NCBI RefSeq assembly: GCF_013409345.1
Contig: NZ_JACCBB010000001.1
Span: 744,001-808,000, forward strand
Source of the DNA: Kineococcus aurantiacus
GTDB lineage: Bacteria > Actinomycetota > Actinomycetes > Actinomycetales > Kineococcaceae
Direction of reading: 5' to 3'
DNA: 64,000 nt
Shown: positions 53,565-62,444 of the stretch, in pieces
Layout: every line of letters starts with the position of its first letter
How positions within the stretch are numbered: the first letter of the stretch is position 1
Position numbers and translations under genes: made by a program
Notes under the pieces: generated by a model
Seen by the model: only the letters and a program-made list of their open reading frames with translations
Told to the model about the DNA's origin: nothing
Databases searched by the model: none

Positions 53565-54644
53565 GTGGACCGGCCCGCGCGCATCGCCCTGACCGGCGGG
53601 GGCTTCCGCGCCGGCCTGCACCTGGACCTGCTGGGCCGCCTGCCCGGGCGCTTCGAGGTGACCGGGGTCCTGGCCCGCAGCGCCGCCACCGCCGGGGCGC
53701 TCGCGGCGCGCGGGCTGCCCGTCCACCGCGACCTCGACGGGCTGCTGCGCGCCGCGCCGGACGTCGTCGTCGTCTCGGTGCCCGCGCGGGTGGCCCCCGG
53801 CCTGGTCCGCGAGCTCGACGGGCGCGGGGTGCACGCCGTCACCGAGACCCCCGCGGCCGCCGACCTCGACGGGCTGCGCGCGCTGTGGGACGCCGTCGGG
53901 GCGCACGGCCGCGTCCAGGTCGCCGAGCAGTACCTGCTCTTCCCGCACAACGCGGCCCGCGCCGAGCTCGTGCGCCGCGGCGCGGTCGGGACGCCCACCT
54001 CGGTGCAGGTCTCCTCCACGCAGCTGCACCACGCGACGTCGCTGGTCCGGGGCCTGCTGGGGACGCGGTGGCGCGGCGCCCGCGTGGTCGCCACCGCGAC
54101 GACCGCGCCGCTGGCCGACCCGATCACCCGGGCGGGCTGGACCGGCAGCGCCGAGCCGCGCCCGCAGACCACGACGATCGCCACGTTCGACTTCGGCGAC
54201 GGCCGCAGCGCCCTGTACGACTTCACCGAGACCCAGACGCGCAACCCGCTGCGGGCGCGGCGGCTGGTCGTGCGCGGCAGCGCCGGCGAGCTCGTCGACG
54301 ACCGGCTCGTCCGGCTGACCGGCCCCACGACCGTCGTGCCCTCCACGCTCGAGCGGCGCTGGACCGGTCACCACCAGGACGTGCAGGGCCACGACCTGGA
54401 CCACCTGTCCCTCGACGGCGAGGTGCTGTTCCGCAACCCCTTCCCCACCTCCCGGCTGTCCGACGAGGACATCGCGGTGGCCACGCTCCTGCAGCGGTGC
54501 GCGGCCTGGGCCCGGGACGAGGGCCCGCCGCCCTACCCGCTGGCCGAGGCCGCGCAGGACCAGCTCCTCAGCGCGGCGATCGAGCGGTCCCTGGCCACCG
54601 GCGGGCCCGTCGCGACCGGCGAGGGACCGTGGGCGCGCAGCTGA
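53565..54644 (+). CDS. Gfo/Idh/MocA-family oxidoreductase
   Basis: 359 aa. N-terminal Rossmann fold ARIALTGGGFRAGLHLDLLG; the place of the catalytic EKP motif reads VTETPAAAD, so lysine is replaced by threonine. Other family elements (VSVPARVAPGLVRELDGRG, GRVQVAEQYLLFPHN) are present. The Lys loss suggests altered chemistry or a non-catalytic role. Its last 16 bases overlap a class IV aminotransferase gene, so the two are coupled. Natural substrate unknown. Confidence 0.85.
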   Translation: MDRPARIALTGGGFRAGLHLDLLGRLPGRFEVTGVLARSAATAGALAARGLPVHRDLDGLLRAAPDVVVVSVPARVAPGLVRELDGRGVHAVTETPAAADLDGLRALWDAVGAHGRVQVAEQYLLFPHNAARAELVRRGAVGTPTSVQVSSTQLHHATSLVRGLLGTRWRGARVVATATTAPLADPITRAGWTGSAEPRPQTTTIATFDFGDGRSALYDFTETQTRNPLRARRLVVRGSAGELVDDRLVRLTGPTTVVPSTLERRWTGHHQDVQGHDLDHLSLDGEVLFRNPFPTSRLSDEDIAVATLLQRCAAWARDEGPPPYPLAEAAQDQLLSAAIERSLATGGPVATGEGPWARS

Positions 54645-55444
54645 GCGGGCCGCGGCGGACCCTGGTCCTGGGGGTCGGGGAGGTCCCCTGGGACGCCCCC
54701 GTCGCCGCCGCCGACGACGCGGGCCTGCGCGGGGACGGGTTCTTCGAGACCCTGCTCGTGCGCGGCCGGCACGCCGTGCGGCTGGCGGCGCACCTGGACC
54801 GGTTCGAGCGGTCGGCCGCCGCCTTCGGGGTGGGCCTGGACCGGGACGCGTGGACCGCCCTGGCGGTGGCCGCGACCGCGGACCTGCCCGCCGCCGGCGA
54901 GGCCGTCCTGCGGTGGAGCCTGTCGCGCGACGGGCTCGGGCTGGTCACGGTGCGGCCCGTCCCCGACGGCGTGCGGGCGGGCCGGCGCGGGGTCGACGTC
55001 GTGACCCTGGCCCGCGGGACCGCGACCGTGCCCGACGCGCCGTGGCTGCTGGCCGCGGCCAAGACGTCCTCCTACGCCGTGAACTCCGCCGCCCTGCGGG
55101 AGGCGGCGCGGCGCGGGGCGCAGGACGCGCTGTTCGTCGACGCCGACGGCCTCGTCCTGGAGGCCCCGACCGCGAACCTGCTGTGGACCGCGGGGGGCCG
55201 CTGGTTCACCCCGCCGCGGTCCGGGCGGGCGGTCCTGCCGGGCACGACCCTGGAGGCCGTGGCGGGCGAGCTGAACGTCGAGGAGGCCCACGTGCGCCCC
55301 GCGGAGCTGGCCGGGGCCGACGGCGCCTGGCTGCTGTCGAGCCTGCGCGGGGCCGCCCCCGTCCTGCGCCTGGACGGCACCGCGCTGCCGCACGACGCCG
55401 ACCGCACCGCCGCCCTGCGGGGGATCGCGCTGGGGACGGGCTGA
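54629..55444 (+). CDS. Class IV PLP-dependent aminotransferase (aminodeoxychorismate lyase-like)
   Basis: 271 aa from GTG 54629. PLP lysine K145 in LAAAKTSSYAVNSAALREA, then GAQDALFVDADGLVLEAPTANLLW and the phosphate-binding LPGTTLEAV. N-terminal DDAGLRGDGFFETLLVRG is typical. Branches include PabC (4-amino-4-deoxychorismate lyase, folate), D-alanine aminotransferase and BCAT; the short length and K-T-S-S-Y pattern favour PabC. The overlap with the Gfo/Idh gene is unusual for pabC. Confidence 0.87.
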   Translation: MGAQLSGPRRTLVLGVGEVPWDAPVAAADDAGLRGDGFFETLLVRGRHAVRLAAHLDRFERSAAAFGVGLDRDAWTALAVAATADLPAAGEAVLRWSLSRDGLGLVTVRPVPDGVRAGRRGVDVVTLARGTATVPDAPWLLAAAKTSSYAVNSAALREAARRGAQDALFVDADGLVLEAPTANLLWTAGGRWFTPPRSGRAVLPGTTLEAVAGELNVEEAHVRPAELAGADGAWLLSSLRGAAPVLRLDGTALPHDADRTAALRGIALGTG

Positions 55445-55493
55445 GGACGCGCCGCGGTTCGCGCCGGGCGGTCCGCGGTGCCACAGTCGGGGG

Positions 55494-55781
55494 GTGGGCA
55501 CGGGCGCTTCCGAGGACTGCCGGCTGACCGTGGTGCTGGCCACGGAGTCGGAGCAGGAGCACCGCTGCCTGCGGGTCCTGCGCGAGGCCGGGCTGGACGC
55601 CGCGATCGAGCGGGTCACCCCCACCGGAGAGGACCCGGTGGTCGTGGTGACCCTGCCCTGCGGGCACCGGCCCACGGCGGTCGACGTCTCGGCGGCCACC
55701 GCGCGCGTCACCGGCGAACTCCTGGCGGTGGGGCTGCACGCGGAGGTGCGCGGCACGGGTTTCCGGTCCCCGGCCGGCTGA
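55494..55781 (+). CDS. Hypothetical protein (95 aa)
   Basis: GTG 55494 to 55781. Codon use and the clear CACAGT-6-GTG promoter support a real gene. The product alternates beta-like strands and helices: RLTVVLATESEQEHRCLRVL then AIERVTPTGEDPVVVVTLPC then TARVTGELLAVGLHAEVRG, a small alpha/beta fold that looks ACT- or ferredoxin-like; one Cys pair member near CGHRP. I do not recognise a family. Lies between the class IV aminotransferase and phoD on the same strand. Confidence 0.6.
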   Translation: MGTGASEDCRLTVVLATESEQEHRCLRVLREAGLDAAIERVTPTGEDPVVVVTLPCGHRPTAVDVSAATARVTGELLAVGLHAEVRGTGFRSPAG

Positions 55782-55819
55782 GCCCGCCCGGCCGCCCCGC
55801 CCGGCCGCACCGCCCGGCG

Positions 55820-55863
55820 CTTCACCGGGAGTTCTCCCGGGCTGCACGGGGACGTCACCCGGG
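55820..55863 (+). promoter_or_regulatory. PHO-box-like array of four 11-bp direct repeats
   Basis: Units: CTTCACCGGGA (55820), GTTCTCCCGGG (55831), CTGCACGGGGA (55842), CGTCACCCGGG (55853). The PhoP box of Streptomyces is made of 11-bp direct repeats with GTTCACC; the four units match it in 6, 6, 4 and 5 of 7 positions. Ends 18 bp before the phoD start codon. Confidence 0.65.
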
Positions 55864-55881
55864 TTCGGCAGCCTGCGGGGC

Positions 55882-57429
55882 GTGCAGACCCCCTCCTCCC
55901 CCTTCTCGCGCCGTTCCCTCCTCGCCGCCGGCGGCACCGGGCTGCTGGCCCCCGCCCTGCTGCGCAGCGGTGCCCCGCGGATCACCCACGGCGTGCAGTC
56001 CGGGGACGTCACCTCCAGCACCGCGACGATCTGGACGCGCGCCGACCGCACCGCGCGGATGTTCGTGCAGGTCTCCCCGACCGGCACGTTCGGCCGCGAC
56101 TGCCGCACCTACCGCGGACCGCTGCTGAAGGGGTCCAGCGACTTCACCGGCCGCCTGGACGTGAACGGCCTGCCGTCGGCCACCGACGTCCCCTACCGGG
56201 TCGTCCTGGGCGCGCCCGACGCCCACCGCCCGGACGGGGAGTCGGTGGAGGGTTTCCTGCGGACCGCACCGGCCGCGGGCGACCACCGGCGCCTGCGGTT
56301 CCTGTGGAGCGGTGACCAGGCCGGTCAGGGCTGGGGCCGCAACCCCGACCTGGGCGGGTTCCCGATCTACCGGGCGATGGCGCGGCGGGACGCGGACTTC
56401 TTCCTGCACTCGGGGGACACGATCTACGCCGACGGGGTCATCACCGGCGACGTGACGCTGCCCGACGGGCGCGTCTACCGCAACGTCGTCACCGAGGCGA
56501 AGTCCCACGTGGCGCAGACCCTCGACGACTTCCGGGGCGCCTTCCAGTACAACCTCGAGGACGAGGCCTACCGGCGGTTCTTCGCCCGCGTCCCGCAGGT
56601 GAACCAGTGGGACGACCACGAGGTGCACAACAACTGGTTCCCGCACGAGGTCCTCGACGACGACCGGTACACCGAGAAGCGCGTCGACGTGCTGTGGGCC
56701 CGCGGCGAGCAGGCGTGGCGCGAGTACGTCCCGATCTCGCGGCGGCGCACGTCCGACGTCTACGGGAAGTTCTCCTTCGGCCCGCTGCTGGACGTCTTCG
56801 TCCTGGACATGCGCAGCTACCGGGACCCGAACCCGTGGGGCTGGGCCGGGGGCGGCGTCCGCCCCGACGGGGGGATCCTCGGCACCGAGCAGGCGCGCTG
56901 GCTCGTCGAGGCGATGGCGGCCTCCACGGCGCGCTGGAAGGTCGTGCAGGCCGACATGCCCGTCGGGCTCGTCGTGCCGGACTCCCAGACCGACCCCGCG
57001 GGCATCGAGGCCGTCGCCCAGGGCGACCCGGGGGTCCCGCGCGGCCGGGAACGGCAGATCGCGTGGATCCTGCGCGAGCTGAAGCGGCGCGGGGTGCGCG
57101 ACCACGTGTGGCTGACCGCGGACGTGCACTACACCGCGGCGCACCACTACTCCCCCGACCGGGCGTCCTTCACCGAGTTCGACCCGTTCTGGGAGTTCGT
57201 CTCCGGCCCCCTGCACGCCGGGTCGTTCGGGCCCAGCGACCTCGACCCGACGTTCGGGCCGAAGGTGGAGTTCCAGGCCGTGCCGCCGCGCCCGAACACC
57301 TCGCCGCTGGAGGGTTCGCAGTTCTTCGGCGAGGTCGAGATCGACCCCGACTCCCAGGTGCTCACGGTGACCCTGCGCGACGTCGACGGCGCCGCGCTGT
57401 GGAGCCGGGACCTGCAGCCGCACGGCTGA
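55882..57429 (+). CDS. phoD: PhoD-like alkaline phosphatase, secreted
   Basis: 515 aa from GTG 55882. Twin-arginine signal at the N-terminus (SRRSLLAAGG, Arg-Arg at 10-11, then a hydrophobic stretch), PhoD N-terminal domain (about 33-130), and the calcineurin-like metallophosphatase core: LWSGDQ, HSGDTIYADG, QWDDHEVHNN, ADVHYTAAHHY. PhoD hydrolyses phosphodiesters and phosphomonoesters outside the cell, exported folded by Tat. A four-unit PHO-box-like array ends 18 bp before the start, so PhoP control under phosphate limitation is likely. Confidence 0.95.
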   Translation: MQTPSSPFSRRSLLAAGGTGLLAPALLRSGAPRITHGVQSGDVTSSTATIWTRADRTARMFVQVSPTGTFGRDCRTYRGPLLKGSSDFTGRLDVNGLPSATDVPYRVVLGAPDAHRPDGESVEGFLRTAPAAGDHRRLRFLWSGDQAGQGWGRNPDLGGFPIYRAMARRDADFFLHSGDTIYADGVITGDVTLPDGRVYRNVVTEAKSHVAQTLDDFRGAFQYNLEDEAYRRFFARVPQVNQWDDHEVHNNWFPHEVLDDDRYTEKRVDVLWARGEQAWREYVPISRRRTSDVYGKFSFGPLLDVFVLDMRSYRDPNPWGWAGGGVRPDGGILGTEQARWLVEAMAASTARWKVVQADMPVGLVVPDSQTDPAGIEAVAQGDPGVPRGRERQIAWILRELKRRGVRDHVWLTADVHYTAAHHYSPDRASFTEFDPFWEFVSGPLHAGSFGPSDLDPTFGPKVEFQAVPPRPNTSPLEGSQFFGEVEIDPDSQVLTVTLRDVDGAALWSRDLQPHG

Positions 57430-57438
57430 CCCGCCCGG

Positions 57439-57828
57439 TCAGGTCTTGCGCAGCCCGCGCGCGAGCTCGGCCTGCGCGACGACCTCGGCCAGGCCCGCGC
57501 CCGTGGAGGCCGTCACGACCGCCGCGACGGCCCCCTCGAGGAAGGGCGCGTCGACCAGGGCGACGGGGGCGTCGTCGTCGAGGTCGGCCAGCACCGTCCG
57601 GGCGGTGAGCACGGCGCTGCCGAGGTCGACCAGCAGGGCCACCTCCTCACCGGCCGCGAGGGCCTGCCCGACGGCGCCCTCGAGGGCGTCCGCGTCGGTG
57701 CCCAGGCGCCCGTCGGCGGTGCCGCCGACGGGCACGACGGTCGCCGACGGGGCCATCTGCCCCGCGAGGTCGGCGACCCCGCGGGCGACGGCGGCGCTGT
57801 GCGAGAGCAGCACCACCCGGACGCTCAC
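57439..57828 (-). CDS. dhaM: Dihydroxyacetone kinase phosphotransfer subunit (PTS EIIA-man domain)
   Basis: 129 aa, a single EIIA-Man domain. Phosphorylation site H10 in VRVVLLSHSAAVARGVADL; LVDLGSAVLTARTVL near 68. It passes phosphate from HPr to DhaL-bound ADP. The domain is short (HPr and EI-like regions of longer DhaM forms absent), as in many Actinobacteria. Its GTG overlaps the dhaL stop. Last gene of dhaKLM, and its end is 9 bases from convergent phoD. Confidence 0.93.
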   Translation of the reverse strand: MSVRVVLLSHSAAVARGVADLAGQMAPSATVVPVGGTADGRLGTDADALEGAVGQALAAGEEVALLVDLGSAVLTARTVLADLDDDAPVALVDAPFLEGAVAAVVTASTGAGLAEVVAQAELARGLRKT

Positions 57829-58412
57829 GCGCCGGCCCCGGCGAGCGCGGTGAACAGCAGCGCGACGGACTCCGCGCCGGGGTCGCGGTGCCCCACCCCG
57901 CGCTCGCCGAGGTAGCTGGCGCGGCCCTTGCGGGCCACGAGCGGCTCGGTCGAGGCGGCCCCCCGCGCCGCGGCCTCGGCCGCCTCGGACAGCGACCGGC
58001 CCGCCTCGAGCGCCTCGACGGCCGGGGTCAGGGCGTCGACGAGGGTGGCGTCCCCGACCTGGGCCCCGCCGAGCTTCACGACGCCGTCCAGACCGGCCCG
58101 CAACGCGCTCGCGAGGTCACCGCCGTCGAGGGCCTTCCCCGCCCGCCGCAGCAGCGTCCCGAACAGCGGTCCGCTGGCCCCGCCGACGGTGCTGACGAGC
58201 GTGGACCCGGCCCTGGTGAGGACGGCTCCCGCGGTCTCGGGGGTCTCCTGGTCGAACGCGGCGACGACGGCGTGCATCCCGCGCTGCAGGTTCACGCCGT
58301 GGTCGGAGTCGCCGATGGGCCGGTCGAGGTCGGTGAGCTCACCCGCCCGCTCGTCGACGAGCCCGGCGAACGCGCGCAACCAGGCGAGGGCGGTCGGGGC
58401 GTCGAGGTTCAC
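57825..58412 (-). CDS. dhaL: Dihydroxyacetone kinase subunit DhaL
   Basis: 195 aa all-helical ADP-binding subunit. The Mg-ADP aspartates D30, D35, D37 in LDRPIGDSDHGVNLQRG fall at the same residue numbers as in E. coli DhaL; GGASGPLFGTLLRRAG and GDATLVDALTPA follow. GTG 58412 overlaps the dhaK stop (GTGA). Keeps ADP bound as a cofactor rephosphorylated by DhaM. Confidence 0.96.
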   Translation of the reverse strand: MNLDAPTALAWLRAFAGLVDERAGELTDLDRPIGDSDHGVNLQRGMHAVVAAFDQETPETAGAVLTRAGSTLVSTVGGASGPLFGTLLRRAGKALDGGDLASALRAGLDGVVKLGGAQVGDATLVDALTPAVEALEAGRSLSEAAEAAARGAASTEPLVARKGRASYLGERGVGHRDPGAESVALLFTALAGAGA

Positions 58413-59422
58413 GCGCCCCACCGCAGGGCCGGGGTGCGGACGGGGGCGTCCCACAGCTCGAGCAGTTCGGGGGTGGTGGTGCAGACGCTGACCATCGCCC
58501 CGGCCATCTCCAGGCTGGTGACGTGGTTGCCGACCAGCGCCCGCGCGACGCGGGCCCCCCTCGCGGAGAGCTCGTCGACGACGTCGGCGGCCAGGACCTG
58601 CAGTTCCAGCAGCGGTGTGCCGCCCATGCCGTTGACGAGCAGGAGCAGGTCCTGGTGGGCCAGGGGCAGGTCCTCGTCGATGGCCGCCACCGACGTCCGG
58701 GCGACCTCGCGGGCCACGCCCGTCGCGGGGACGGGGACCCGGCGGCGGCCGGGTTCGCCGTGGATGCCGATGCCCAGTTCCATCTCCCCGGGCGGCAGGT
58801 CGAAACCGGGCTGGTCGGAACCCGGTGTGGTGCAGGGGCTCAGGGCGACGCCGAAACTCCGGCTGCGGGACACCACGTCCCGGCCCAGGGCGGCGACCTC
58901 GGCCAGCGGCAACCCCTTCTCGGCGGCCGCGCCGAGGACCTTCTCGACGAACAGCGTCCCGCCCGTGCCGCGGCGGCCGGCGGTGTACAGGCTGTCGGTG
59001 ACGGCGACGTCGTCGTCGACGAGGACGGTCTCCACCTCGATGCCCTCGTCGTCGGCGAGCTCGGCGGCCATCTGGAAGTTCAGGACGTCCCCGGTGTAGT
59101 TCTTCACCACGTGCACGACGCCCGCCCCGGAGGAGGCGGCCCGCGTCGCGGCGAGCACCTGGTCGGGCACGGGTGAGGTGAACACGGCCCCGCAGGCCGC
59201 GGCGTCGAGCATGCCCAGACCGACGAAACCGGCGTGCAGGGGTTCGTGACCGGACCCCCCGCCGGAGACGAGACCGACCTTGCCCGGGCGCCGCTCGTCC
59301 CCGCGGGCCACGACGTGGTGCTCGAGGTCGACGGACAGTTCGGGGTGGACGGCGGCCAGTCCGCGCAACGCGTCGGTGACGGCGTTCGCGGGGTCGTCGA
59401 GCAGCTTGGCGGCTGCGGTCAT
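58409..59422 (-). CDS. dhaK: Dihydroxyacetone kinase subunit DhaK
   Basis: 337 aa. Binds dihydroxyacetone covalently through H221 in MELGIGIHGEPG, with the active-site segments SGGGSGHEPLHAGFVG and VKNYTGDVLNF. With DhaL and DhaM it phosphorylates dihydroxyacetone to DHAP using PEP, joining glycerol use to glycolysis. ATG 59422 with GAAGGAGCTCC upstream; likely -10 near 59450. First gene of the dhaKLM operon; three-subunit PTS-dependent form. Confidence 0.97.
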   Translation of the reverse strand: MTAAAKLLDDPANAVTDALRGLAAVHPELSVDLEHHVVARGDERRPGKVGLVSGGGSGHEPLHAGFVGLGMLDAAACGAVFTSPVPDQVLAATRAASSGAGVVHVVKNYTGDVLNFQMAAELADDEGIEVETVLVDDDVAVTDSLYTAGRRGTGGTLFVEKVLGAAAEKGLPLAEVAALGRDVVSRSRSFGVALSPCTTPGSDQPGFDLPPGEMELGIGIHGEPGRRRVPVPATGVAREVARTSVAAIDEDLPLAHQDLLLLVNGMGGTPLLELQVLAADVVDELSARGARVARALVGNHVTSLEMAGAMVSVCTTTPELLELWDAPVRTPALRWGA

Positions 59423-59458
59423 GAGGAGCTCCTTCGCCCGGGGACGCCCAAGCTATCC

Positions 59459-60199
59459 TCAGTCGGCGAAGTTCGGAACCGCCCCCCGGGCGTCGGGGAC
59501 GCGGTCGTGCGGTTCCTGCCACGCCTCCTGCCGGCCCAGTGCCGTCATGTCCAGGAACGCGTAGGCACCGCCGAGCTGCTCGGTGCCCCGCGCGAAGGTG
59601 GAGTACGTGTGGAAGACGCGGCCGCCGTCGGTGAGGAAGCAGCTGTACCCGGGCACCTCCCCCGGCTGCTCCAGCGCCCAGCCCATCCCCGCGGCGCGCA
59701 GCTCGTCGGCGTCCCGGTGGTTCAGCTGGACCGGGGCGACGCCGGGGTCCAGCGTGGCGTGGAAGTCGTGGTTGAACCGGCTGCCGTGCGAGCTGACCCA
59801 CGGGAACGTCCAGCCGCGCGCCGCCGCGGAGGCGGCGAGTTTCCCGTACGGGGCGCGCGAGACGGCCGTGAACGTCGTGCGCCGCGCGTTCAGGTGCCTC
59901 AGCAGGCCGTCGCTGAGCTCGTCCAGCGCGGCCGTGCAGGACGGGCACACCTCGTCCCAGGACGGGTCGAACATGACGTGCTGGACGACGAGCTGGTCGC
60001 GGCCGGCGAACAGGTCCAGCAGGCCGACCTCGCCGTCGGGGCCGGTGAAGCGGTGGTCGGTGGTGACCTGCACCATCGGCAGCCGCCGCCGGTCGGCGGC
60101 CAGGGCGTCCTGGGCGCGGGTCAGCTCCTTCTCCCGGACCAGCAGGTCCTTGCGGGCGCGCAGCCACTCCTCGCGCGTGGTGACCTCCGGCAGAGCCAC
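59459..60199 (-). CDS. DUF899 thioredoxin-like family protein
   Basis: 246 aa. Typical DUF899 start EVTTREEWLRARKDLLVREKE and MVQVTTDHRFTGPDG; redox-type C85-PS-C88 in FDPSWDEVCPSCTAALDE; FPWVSSHGSRFNHDF and GYSCFLTDGGRVFHTYSTFAR toward the C-terminus. Function unknown, probably a thiol-dependent cytosolic protein. GTG 60199 with GGAGGAGGAC upstream. It shares orientation with the M42 peptidase 64 bases away and with dhaK. Confidence 0.9.
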   Translation of the reverse strand: MALPEVTTREEWLRARKDLLVREKELTRAQDALAADRRRLPMVQVTTDHRFTGPDGEVGLLDLFAGRDQLVVQHVMFDPSWDEVCPSCTAALDELSDGLLRHLNARRTTFTAVSRAPYGKLAASAAARGWTFPWVSSHGSRFNHDFHATLDPGVAPVQLNHRDADELRAAGMGWALEQPGEVPGYSCFLTDGGRVFHTYSTFARGTEQLGGAYAFLDMTALGRQEAWQEPHDRVPDARGAVPNFAD

Positions 60200-60263
60200 G
60201 GTGTCCTCCTCCGTCGTGCCGACGTGCTCCTGACGAGGTGGTGACTCCGCCGGGGGCCCGGAC

Positions 60264-61460
60264 TCAGCGGTGCTCGTCGGGCACGACCGTGCGGTCCACG
60301 GGTTCGGGGTCGGCGGGCTGCACGCTGAGGCTGGGGAAGTCCGCCAGCGGCCCGGCCTCCTCCCGGTCCCAGTCGTCGAACGTCAGGCCGCTCTGCAGGT
60401 AGACCGCGAGGAGCCGGGCGAGGGCGACGAGGCCGTCGACGTGGGCGCGCTCGTGCCCGTGGCTGGAGTCCAGGCCGAACCCGAGCAGCGCGTGCCGGGC
60501 CTCGATGCCGGCCTCCAGCGCGGGGGCGGCGTCGGAGCGGTAGTGCCGGTACACGTCGCGGACCGCGGGGATGCCGTGCTCGCGGGCCAGGGCGTGCAGG
60601 CGCCGGGACAGGTGGTAGTCGAAGGGCCCGGTCATGTCGAGCATCGCGACGCTGGCCAGTTCCTCACGGGAGTTCTGGCCCTCGGCGACCACGGCGTTGT
60701 CGACGGCGACCAGTTCGGCGACGTCGGGGGCCAGGCCGTGGGTGGCGCCGAACCCGACCTCCTCGCCGATGGTGACGAGGAACTGGGCGCTCACCGCGAG
60801 CGGCAGGTCGGCGTCGCGCAGCGCCTTCAGCGCCGCCAGGCACGCCGCGAGCCCGGCCTTGTCGTCGAGGTGCCGGGACTTGACGTAGCCGCGGCGGGTC
60901 AGCTGCGGGGCCGCGTCGAGGGCCACGTGGTCACCGACCTCGATGCCCAGGGCGCGCACGTCCCCGGCCGACTCGACCGGTTCGTCGATGCGGACCTCGA
61001 CGTACGGCCACCCGACGCCCTGGGTGTCGATCTCGTCGCCGAAGGTGTGCCCGCTGCTCTTCAGCGGCAGGACCGTCCCCGTGTACACGCGGTCGTGGTC
61101 GTCGGTGAAGATCGTCACGTGGGCGCCCTCGGAGAACCGGGCGCTGTGGCTGCCGACGGGCACGACCTCCAGCCGGCCCGACGGCTTCACGCGCTTGACC
61201 ATCAGCCCGATGGTGTCGGCGTGCACGACGACGGCGCGGTGCACCCCCTCGCTGCGGCCCCGCAGCGTCGCGCGCAGGATGCCGCGGCGCGTGAGGTCGA
61301 ACGGCAGCCCCAGGGCGGCGATGTGGTCGCCGACGGCCTGCATCACGGCGTCGGTGCGGCCCGAGGGGCTGGGGATGCGCAGCATCTCCATGAGCGTGCT
61401 CGTGAGGTACTCGACGTCGATGCTGACGTCGACGGGCTGGGGGGTGTCGGCGGTGCTCAT
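60264..61460 (-). CDS. M42-family peptidase of the NAGGN osmolyte system type
   Basis: 398 aa zinc peptidase-fold enzyme: H80 and D82 in VVVHADTIGLMV, bridging Asp in SRHLDDKAGLAA, catalytic Glu pair in TIGEEVGFG, and DSSHGHERAH near the end. The start DVEYLTSTLMEMLRIPSPSGRTD matches the M42 subfamily I know from N-acetylglutaminylglutamine amide (NAGGN) loci, where it accompanies asnO and ngg. A C-terminal part of Ngg is encoded at 63362, supporting this. The substrate is unproven. ATG 61460. Confidence 0.85.
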   Translation of the reverse strand: MSTADTPQPVDVSIDVEYLTSTLMEMLRIPSPSGRTDAVMQAVGDHIAALGLPFDLTRRGILRATLRGRSEGVHRAVVVHADTIGLMVKRVKPSGRLEVVPVGSHSARFSEGAHVTIFTDDHDRVYTGTVLPLKSSGHTFGDEIDTQGVGWPYVEVRIDEPVESAGDVRALGIEVGDHVALDAAPQLTRRGYVKSRHLDDKAGLAACLAALKALRDADLPLAVSAQFLVTIGEEVGFGATHGLAPDVAELVAVDNAVVAEGQNSREELASVAMLDMTGPFDYHLSRRLHALAREHGIPAVRDVYRHYRSDAAPALEAGIEARHALLGFGLDSSHGHERAHVDGLVALARLLAVYLQSGLTFDDWDREEAGPLADFPSLSVQPADPEPVDRTVVPDEHR

Positions 61461-61512
61461 CGCGGTCGATGCTGCCAGGCGGGGCGGGCGGACGGCGCGG
61501 GAGGATGCCCCG

Positions 61513-62436
61513 GTGGACCTCGCTGACGTGCTCGACGACCTCTACGGCTCCGCGCCCACGGGGTTCACCGCCGCGCGCGACGCCTTCGCCCGGCAGGCCC
61601 GCGCCGAGGGCGACCGCGAGCTCGCCGGCCGCATCGGCGCGCTGCGCAGACCGCTGGTCCCCGCGTGGGCCGTGAACCTGCTGGTGCGCGAGCGCGGGGA
61701 GGACGTCGAGCGGCTGCTGGAGCTGGGCGCGGCCATGCGGGAGGCGACGGCCTCGCTGGCCGGCGCGGAGCTGCGGGAGCTGCGGGTGCGGCAGCACGAG
61801 GTCCTGGAGGCCGTGCGGGTGCAGGTGGTGCGGCTGGCCCGCGAGGCGGGGGTGCGGCTGTCCCCGGGGGCCGGGGAGCGGGTCGTCGCCACGCTGCGGG
61901 CCGCGATGGCCGACGCGGCCGCCGCGGACGCCGTGCGCTCGGGGCTGCTGGTGCGGCCCCTGGAGCCCGCGGGCTTCGGGGAGGTCGACCTGGCGGGGGC
62001 GACCGCGTCGGACGCCGCCCCGCCCCGGCCGCCCGCCGCGTCCCCCCGGCGCCCCGCGGTCCCCCGCGACGAGCTGAGCGCCCGCCGGGAGGTGAGGGCG
62101 GCCCGCGACGCCGAGCGGCAGCGGGTCGAGACCGAGCGCCGCGAACGGGAGCGGGCCGAGCTGCACGAGGCCGTCCGCGCGGCGCGCACCGAGCTCGACG
62201 ACGCCCGCGGGGAGTCGTCCTCGGCGGCCGCGGAGCTGTCCTCGGCGCGCCGGCGCTACGACGACCTGGTGCGCCGCCGCGACGACCTGCAGGCGCGGCT
62301 CGACGCCGTCGCCGCCCAGCTCGCCCCGGCCGCGGGCGCGCTGCGCGCGGCCGAGCGGGCCGCCCACGCGGCGCAGGAGCGGGTCGCGGCCGCCGAGCGG
62401 GAGCTGGAGCGCCTGCGCGCCCGCCTCCCCGACTGA
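61513..62436 (+). CDS. Coiled-coil protein of unknown function
   Basis: 307 aa from GTG 61513, 6 nt behind GAGGAT. Residues 1-165 are helical and contain DVLDDLYGSAPTGFTAARDA and VPAWAVNLLVRERGEDVERLL, a pattern I recall from hypothetical proteins widespread in Actinobacteria; a Pro-rich linker (about 175-190) leads to a long charged coiled coil (about 195-307, Arg/Glu heptads such as RREVRAARDAERQRVETERR). No membrane segment or enzyme motif. Divergent from the M42 gene. Function not assigned. Confidence 0.72.
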   Translation: MDLADVLDDLYGSAPTGFTAARDAFARQARAEGDRELAGRIGALRRPLVPAWAVNLLVRERGEDVERLLELGAAMREATASLAGAELRELRVRQHEVLEAVRVQVVRLAREAGVRLSPGAGERVVATLRAAMADAAAADAVRSGLLVRPLEPAGFGEVDLAGATASDAAPPRPPAASPRRPAVPRDELSARREVRAARDAERQRVETERRERERAELHEAVRAARTELDDARGESSSAAAELSSARRRYDDLVRRRDDLQARLDAVAAQLAPAAGALRAAERAAHAAQERVAAAERELERLRARLPD

Positions 62437-62444
62437 CCGCGGGG

